Part shown: positions 59,335-64,000 of the stretch, in pieces
Position numbering within the stretch: the first letter of the stretch is position 1
Layout of the letters: each line of letters starts with the position of its first letter
Source: Acidobacteriota bacterium
Lineage (GTDB): Bacteria > Acidobacteriota > Terriglobia > UBA7540
NCBI GenBank assembly: GCA_902812415.1
Contig: CADDZJ010000009.1
Location: 1 to 64,000, forward strand
Direction: 5' to 3'
Length of the DNA: 64,000 nt
Program-made: the position numbers and the translations under genes
Notes under the pieces: generated by a model
The model's input: the letters and a program-made list of their open reading frames with translations, nothing else
The model's database searches: none
What the model was told of the DNA's origin: nothing

Positions 59335-60771
59335 AGCCTGATCTGCGTCTGAGCGTGATGAGTTCGCTTCCTTCCAGATATCGCCGAGAGGCGGAGCGTC
59401 TCCAAACTTCGGATCGCTGATGCCCATCGCTTTCAGGATTGTAGGCCCGACCGAGATCATGCGGATGCGATGCAGGTCAACGCCCCGCTTGATGTCAGAT
59501 CCCCAGGCGATGAACGATGCGGCTAATCCCTCGCGGAAGGGCAGATAACCATGTGTGCCGCCGGTCTGTAGTTGATCGGTGACCAGCGGACCTCGGCCTG
59601 CGCGGTCGAACATCGCCCCATCAGGCGCATCCAGGGCAATTCGCGCGCCAGGATCGGCGCCCAGATTTTTCAGGGCGTCTGGCCCAAGCGCCGCCCAAAC
59701 CAGGTTGCGATCGAAGAGCGGCTTGAGCGCCCGGTCAATGCGCGAGCGCAGGCGTTCGCCTCGCGGCCAGTAAATGAAGAACGATCCGCCGTTCGACACC
59801 GTGGTGATTCGGCCGCCGGTAATATTCCCTTGTCTGTCTGCCATCAGCAGGCCCGCTTTAACCAGCAGCGTGTTGGGATGGATGATGCGGCGGATGGGCA
59901 GGAATCCGTGGTCTGAGACGATGAAAACGTCGGTATCAGCCTCCAATCCAGCATCCTGAACCGCCTTCAGAATCTTCCCGATGTGCCCGTCAACTTGTGA
60001 AAGAACGGCCGCTGCCTCCGAACTTCCCGGCCCCGCGTGATGCTCAGCTTCATCGAGATCCGCCAGATGCACCAGCATGAAGTCAGGCTTGTGTTTTTCA
60101 AGCACGTAGACGGCAAGGCGCGTCCGAAGCGAGTCCTCGCTCAGTCGGCCCTGAGGAGGTCCCAGAGATTTCAGAACCTCCAGGGCAAACGTCGGCTTCA
60201 TAAATGTCGCCACATAAAGCGGATCCGGTTTGGGGCTTGCAGCCGGCCTCCAGATTTCAGGCACATCCCAGTCAATGTCGGCGCCCGTTGTAACAGGCCA
60301 GGTGATGGAAGCCGTGGTGAGACCGTGATTCCGCGCTTCATCCCAGAGCGTGACGCATTTAATCGACTTGGCAAACCAGAACCAGTCATAGGGATTCTTG
60401 CCCGCAATCCGCGAAGATAGGTTGGTGTAAATGCCGTGCTGGGCGGGGAGGCATCCGGTCACAATCGTGGTATGAGAGGGATAGGTGAGGGTCGGATAAA
60501 CTCCCTCTACCGCCTCGGCAAAGCTCCCCTCCTTTTTGAGCCTGAGCAGGTTTGGAATTTGAGCGCTCGGAGGAGGATTCATGTAAAAGCTGGCCCGCAT
60601 GCCATCCACTGAAATCACCAGAACGTGACGATGACGGGCAGGCGCTGACAGGGCCGGATGACCGCCTGCCACGAATCCAACCGCCAGCAACAACGCGCAG
60701 ATTATGGTTTGCGCGCGCGAGGCTGCCAGGAGCTTCAACAACGGCTGTGATTTTCCACGAAGTTTCATCAT
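59323..60771 (-). CDS. Alkaline phosphatase-superfamily phosphodiesterase (ENPP type), secreted
   Basis: The 482-residue protein has an N-terminal hydrophobic signal and a phosphodiesterase/nucleotide-pyrophosphatase body: metal Asp in ISVDGM, the Thr nucleophile segment YPTLTYPSHTTIVTG, metal residues in HLADLDEAEHH and VSDHGFLP, and the late GTHGYLPF. It is predicted to cleave phosphodiester or pyrophosphate bonds in the periplasm or outside, with substrate unknown. ATG 60771 places the signal at the N-terminus. A frame extending to 60999 is a shadow of the next, divergent gene. Confidence 0.9.
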   Translation of the reverse strand: MMKLRGKSQPLLKLLAASRAQTIICALLLAVGFVAGGHPALSAPARHRHVLVISVDGMRASFYMNPPPSAQIPNLLRLKKEGSFAEAVEGVYPTLTYPSHTTIVTGCLPAQHGIYTNLSSRIAGKNPYDWFWFAKSIKCVTLWDEARNHGLTTASITWPVTTGADIDWDVPEIWRPAASPKPDPLYVATFMKPTFALEVLKSLGPPQGRLSEDSLRTRLAVYVLEKHKPDFMLVHLADLDEAEHHAGPGSSEAAAVLSQVDGHIGKILKAVQDAGLEADTDVFIVSDHGFLPIRRIIHPNTLLVKAGLLMADRQGNITGGRITTVSNGGSFFIYWPRGERLRSRIDRALKPLFDRNLVWAALGPDALKNLGADPGARIALDAPDGAMFDRAGRGPLVTDQLQTGGTHGYLPFREGLAASFIAWGSDIKRGVDLHRIRMISVGPTILKAMGISDPKFGDAPPLGDIWKEANSSRSDADQASSR

Positions 60772-60792
60772 GATTTCTGCGATTCCCTTACA

Positions 60793-61491
60793 ATGAGCTT
60801 TGTGATCCGGCTTGATCCAACGCTTGCCAACAAGAAGGCGGAACCCTACGCTTCCCGGTCTGCGCGCGCGGCGACAGCGGTGGAATTGCTGACGGTTTAC
60901 GCGTGCATTCTCCTCTACATCTGGCGCTGGCAGCGTGACGTGCCGCTGCTGTGGATTCCACTGCTCGCGTTCGTCGTGTTGACGCACGTCCTCCATCATG
61001 ACACATTACGGGAACTGGGCCTCGCTCTTCATGAGCTTCGCGGCAGCGCGGGAATCATTCTTCCGCTGGCTGCGGCGATTTACGGCCCTATCGTGATTTA
61101 CGCGCTGGCGCGGCATCGCCTCGCATTACTGTGGCCAGGCCTGTTCGCTCTGCAGCGCTTTTTCGGATACGTCCTTTGGTGTTGCTTCCAGCAATACCTT
61201 GCTCAGTCCTATTTCCACCGCCGTCTGATGCAGGTGGTGAAGGGCCGGCATTTAAGATCGATACTGGTTGGAATCATGTTCGGCGGGGCGCATCTTCCGA
61301 ATTCGATCCTGGTGGTCGCAACGCTGGTGGGAGGCGTGATTCTGGCGGAGGTCTTTGCCCGGCACCCGAACATCTGGCCGCTGGCGCTGGCTCAAGCTGT
61401 GGGTGGTTTCCTGCTGGCGGCATTAGTGCCTGCGCCCCTCATCCACAATATGCGGGTGGGTCCCGGCTACTATACCTATCATCTCAATTAG
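60793..61491 (+). CDS. CPBP/Abi-like intramembrane protein with altered active site
   Basis: The 232-residue membrane protein has about seven helices. Its layout matches CPBP intramembrane proteases: a segment equivalent to EExxxR, then FGGAHLPN equivalent to FxxxH. The first motif reads FQQYLAQSYFHRRL, so the catalytic Glu pair is Gln-Gln. It may be an inactive homologue, or may belong to a related branch. It is divergent from the phosphodiesterase gene with only 21 bases between starts. Confidence 0.65.
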   Translation: MSFVIRLDPTLANKKAEPYASRSARAATAVELLTVYACILLYIWRWQRDVPLLWIPLLAFVVLTHVLHHDTLRELGLALHELRGSAGIILPLAAAIYGPIVIYALARHRLALLWPGLFALQRFFGYVLWCCFQQYLAQSYFHRRLMQVVKGRHLRSILVGIMFGGAHLPNSILVVATLVGGVILAEVFARHPNIWPLALAQAVGGFLLAALVPAPLIHNMRVGPGYYTYHLN

Positions 61492-61536
61492 CCGCGCCCG
61501 GGTTGCACAGTGCCGCCTGTGGCGTAGCCTGATCTC

Positions 61537-61845
61537 ATGGTGGTGTTGAACGACCGGCTGAAGCGAGTGACCGACCGGGGTGTTCAGGGCGCTCCGAATC
61601 TGGTGATTGAGGCGCTTTCTAAGGCTGTCGAGCGGCGCGATCGCGGCGAGAAGTTGAAGTTGTATGCCAAATACGACGTGTGCGAATATTGGCTTGTCGA
61701 TCCTGAAGCGGAGACTATCGAAGTTTACTCCCCTTCTGAGAGCCTCCAGCCTCGCGGGCATCTCGGGCCGCAGGACGCGCTGAAGTCCGCATTGCTCGCA
61801 GGTTTCTCTGTGCCGCTCCGAAAGGTCTTTCACTTCGAGAGATAG
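61537..61845 (+). pseudogene. Uma2-family (DUF820) nuclease-like protein, 5'-truncated remnant
   Basis: The 102-residue frame matches only the C-terminal half of the Uma2 PD-(D/E)xK fold: GAPNLVIEALSKAVERRDRG, then KYDVCEYWLVDPEAETIEVY. In intact members the first motif reads APDLVVE, so the catalytic Asp is Asn here. An in-frame TAG sits right before PDLMVV, where homologues usually have QPD, suggesting a nonsense change. The upstream half is absent, replaced by the end of the previous gene. Not expected to be functional. Confidence 0.7.
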
Positions 61846-61938
61846 CGCGCATTCGCGCTCTTTACTATAGAAAAAGCAAAAGCCGTTTGCGGCCTGTTGC
61901 AAGTTCGACAGTGGAGAAGGCAAGCGGCGAAAAACAGG

Positions 61939-63042
61939 CTATACCCTCACGCCGCTTGCCAGCCGGATGGCTTCATCCATAGAGGGCAGGATAGGCTTTT
62001 TGAAATAGCCCGGAATCTGCGCGCCGCAATATTCACACCGGCCTTCTTCATTGATGCGAACGTCGCTTACCTTGTGCCACCAGCGTTTCACGAGGATGCG
62101 CTTGCAACCCGGGCAGATGGTATTTCCGCCGTCTGAGTAGATGTTGCCTTCGTAGACAAACTTCAATCCCATCTCCAGGGCTACTGCGCGAGCGCGGTGC
62201 AGCGTCTCAGGCGGGGTGTTCGGTTTGTCGCGGAGCTTGAAATCCGGATGGAAGGCGGTGAAGTGCAGGGGCACGTCATCGCCCAGATTTTCAAGAATCC
62301 AGCCGCAGAGTTCCTTGGTCTCCTCCACGGCGTCGTTGAGCGTGGGGATCATCAGGTTGGTGATTTCAAACCACACGTTTGTTTCATGTCGCAGGGTTTT
62401 GAGCGTATCGAGCACCGGCTGCAAGTGCGTGAGCGTAATTTTGGAATAGAACTTTTCGGTGAACGCCTTCAGGTCCACGTTCGCCGCGTCGATGTGCTCA
62501 TAGACTTCAAAAAGGGCCTCGCGCGTGATGTAGCCGTTCGTCACCATCACCGTCTTCAGCCCCACCTGGTGCGCCACTTTCGAAATGTCAATCACATACT
62601 CTCCCCAGATCGTCGGCTCGTTGTAGGTGAAGGCCAGGGAAGGGCAGCGATATTCAATGGCCGCAAGCACGACCTCTGCCGGATCGAGGTGAACGGAGTG
62701 CGTCTGGTCGGCTTTGGATTTTGAAATGTCCCAGTTCTGGCAGAAGAAGCAGCCCATGTTGCAGCCGGCTGTGCCCATTGAGAAGATGCGGGTTCCGGGC
62801 ATGAAGTGATTCAGAGGCTTTTTTTCGATGGGATCGATCTGAATGGCCGCAGGTTGCGCGTAGCCCAGGTTATAGAGCCTCCCGCCGATATTCTTGCGAA
62901 TAAAGCAGAAGCCCGTCAGCCCCTCGCCAATGTGGCAATGGCGAGGGCAGAGATAACAATGAAGCCTGCCGTCAGGAAGCGTTTCCCACCAGCGCGCTTC
63001 ATGAAGTTCATTCAGAGTGTCAGGAGCGACTGCGACACCCAT
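61939..63042 (-). CDS. amrS: AmmeMemoRadiSam system radical SAM enzyme (AmrS)
   Basis: The 367-residue radical SAM protein has the cluster motif GCNMGCFFCQNWDISK (Cys94, Cys98, Cys101, a CxxxCxxC), an N-terminal four-cysteine segment CYLCPRHCHIGEGLTGFC and a C-terminal zinc-ribbon-like CPGC...CEYC. It belongs to the family named for its association with AMMECR1 and Memo proteins. Neither partner is next to it here. The biochemical role of the system is not firmly known. ATG 63042 has AAGGGTGG just upstream and is preferred over ATG 63063. Confidence 0.9.
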   Translation of the reverse strand: MGVAVAPDTLNELHEARWWETLPDGRLHCYLCPRHCHIGEGLTGFCFIRKNIGGRLYNLGYAQPAAIQIDPIEKKPLNHFMPGTRIFSMGTAGCNMGCFFCQNWDISKSKADQTHSVHLDPAEVVLAAIEYRCPSLAFTYNEPTIWGEYVIDISKVAHQVGLKTVMVTNGYITREALFEVYEHIDAANVDLKAFTEKFYSKITLTHLQPVLDTLKTLRHETNVWFEITNLMIPTLNDAVEETKELCGWILENLGDDVPLHFTAFHPDFKLRDKPNTPPETLHRARAVALEMGLKFVYEGNIYSDGGNTICPGCKRILVKRWWHKVSDVRINEEGRCEYCGAQIPGYFKKPILPSMDEAIRLASGVRV

Positions 63043-63262
63043 AAGACCACCCTTTAACTTCATTTTCCGCTTGATGGAACCCGCTTGTCAATTCGACCTC
63101 TGAGTGTTTGCCGTCTCGATTGGTCCAGAGATGGGTTCACTTTTGCGGGAATAACGGGCATGGATGATTTTCGAGGCTGCGATTGGCGTCAGAATGACAG
63201 GAAAACGGGCTCAGCATGAGATTTACGCCCTGACATAGGTCGCGCATTTCAGTCGGGCCACG
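63043..63262. other. Intergenic region with dispersed repeat words
   Basis: No gene is seen. A word at 63148-63175 (ending TGGATGATTTTCGAG) recurs at 50981-51008, and GTCAGAATGACAGG at about 63187-63200 matches the end of the 40748-40927 element. Confidence 0.5.
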
Positions 63263-64000
63263 CTAGCCGCTGCTTTGCGCAGACACCCTGAGCGCCGGAG
63301 CGTGCGGTGATATCGTTGCGCCCGCAAGCGCCTGAATGAGCCGCTCGCAATCCGTTTCCGAGAGTCCGGCGTTGAAGGAGATTCGCAGCCTGGCCGTGCC
63401 GGGCGCGACTGTGGGAGGGCGAATGGCGCGGATCGCGAAGCCCGCGCGCCGAAGGGCTTCCGCCGCACGCAGGGCGGAGTCATTGCTTCCCAGCATCACA
63501 GGAATAATCTGCGAATTGGAGCGGCCCGTATCGAAACCCAATTCCTTCAGACGCGCACGCAGCGCATCCGCCAGAGAGAACAGGCGCGCGCGCCGGTCGT
63601 CCGCCTGCCGAGCAAGCCTCAACGCAGCGCGAATTTGATGAGCCATATAAGGCGGCGGCGAGGTTGAAAAGATAAAGGTGCGGGCGCGGTTCACCAGAAA
63701 CCGCTTCAAAATATCCGAGCCGGCGACGAATGCGCCCGCGCTGGCCAGCGCCTTGCCGCAGGTGTGAACCGAAGCGAGAACGGCCTCGCGCACTCCGGCT
63801 TCCGCAACCAGGCCGCGGCCCTGGGGGCCCAGGACGCCCGTTGCATGCGCCTCATCCACAATCAGCGCCGCGCCGTATTTCTCAGCGAGCGCGGCAATTT
63901 CGGCAAGCGACGCGCGGTCGCCTTCCATACTGAAGAGACTCTCCACTACGATAAATTTTTCGCAATGCTCCCGACGGGAGTCCGCAAGGCGGTCTTCGAG
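63263..64000 (-). CDS. bioF: 8-amino-7-oxononanoate synthase-type PLP enzyme (5' end beyond the window)
   Basis: This alpha-oxoamine synthase condenses pimeloyl-thioester with alanine in biotin synthesis. The visible 245 residues include FSMEGD, the PLP-contacting VDEAHATGVLGPQGRG and the Schiff-base Lys segment HTCGKALASAGAF. The frame stays open to the window edge, so the N-terminus is missing, and the GTG at 63946 is an internal codon. BioF is favoured over KBL/ALAS by the ATGVLGPQGRG wording, though these are hard to separate. Other bio genes would be expected beyond 64000. Confidence 0.85.
   Translation of the reverse strand, partial: LEDRLADSRREHCEKFIVVESLFSMEGDRASLAEIAALAEKYGAALIVDEAHATGVLGPQGRGLVAEAGVREAVLASVHTCGKALASAGAFVAGSDILKRFLVNRARTFIFSTSPPPYMAHQIRAALRLARQADDRRARLFSLADALRARLKELGFDTGRSNSQIIPVMLGSNDSALRAAEALRRAGFAIRAIRPPTVAPGTARLRISFNAGLSETDCERLIQALAGATISPHAPALRVSAQSSG

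Overview
The window reads as a chromosomal segment of a diderm bacterium, most likely an Acidobacteriota member (inference). Supporting signs are a 1157-residue Oar-type TonB-dependent receptor with an N-terminal carboxypeptidase-regulatory-like domain, a complete LPS inner-core heptose operon, the miaA-hfq-hflX order, several secreted proteins of unknown function, and dispersed short palindromic repeats. No tRNA, rRNA, CRISPR array, transposase or phage gene was seen.

Layout. 0-5.9 kb: miaA-hfq-hflX, a site-2-type membrane protease downstream of an HU/IHF-like protein, and dcd. 5.9-15.4 kb: a Ste24-like protease, a frameshifted DinB gene, an SSS-family symporter, a secreted TPR-like protein, an IscA/ErpA-type protein with a clear terminator, truA, a DMT transporter, and a minus-strand pair (CDP-alcohol phosphatidyltransferase, then a ChdC/chlorite-dismutase-family protein). 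15.7-20.9 kb: a compact plus-strand operon waaF-hldE1-hldE2-waaC-isoprenylcysteine-methyltransferase-like-DUF3108. 21-30.5 kb, minus strand: valS-birA-coaX-unknown gene, an RlmD-like rRNA methyltransferase, and a ComEC whose C-terminal metallo-beta-lactamase domain has lost its metal-binding histidines. 30.8-45.1 kb: a response regulator with a very long acidic linker, uvrA, a Nudix hydrolase, metH, a secreted unknown protein, glmS and a short-chain dehydrogenase. 45.2-54.1 kb: a two-block TPR protein, then a glycan-type cluster (MurJ/MVF flippase, an internally deleted methyltransferase, two GT4 glycosyltransferases, an intact methyltransferase, an APH-fold kinase). 54.2-64 kb: the TonB receptor, a secreted lactonase-family propeller, a small unknown protein, a secreted phosphodiesterase, a CPBP-like membrane protein with an altered active site, a Uma2 remnant, an orphan AmrS radical SAM gene and the 3' part of a bioF-type gene running off the window.

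How it fits together. Much of the window serves the cell envelope: heptose core assembly, phospholipid head-group transfer, aminosugar supply (glmS), a flippase/glycosyltransferase cluster and an outer-membrane receptor. Housekeeping genes are interspersed.

The most notable unexplained structure is a family of palindromic intergenic elements. One copy is an almost perfect 119-bp palindrome (32834-32952). A second ends 2 bp before the start codon of the APH-fold kinase (53101). A separate element with 11-bp inverted ends lies at 40748-40927, and half of it recurs upstream of dcd. I found no convincing wholly new multi-gene system. The best candidates for new biology are the degenerate ComEC, the APH-kinase glycan cluster and the conserved-looking unknown genes.
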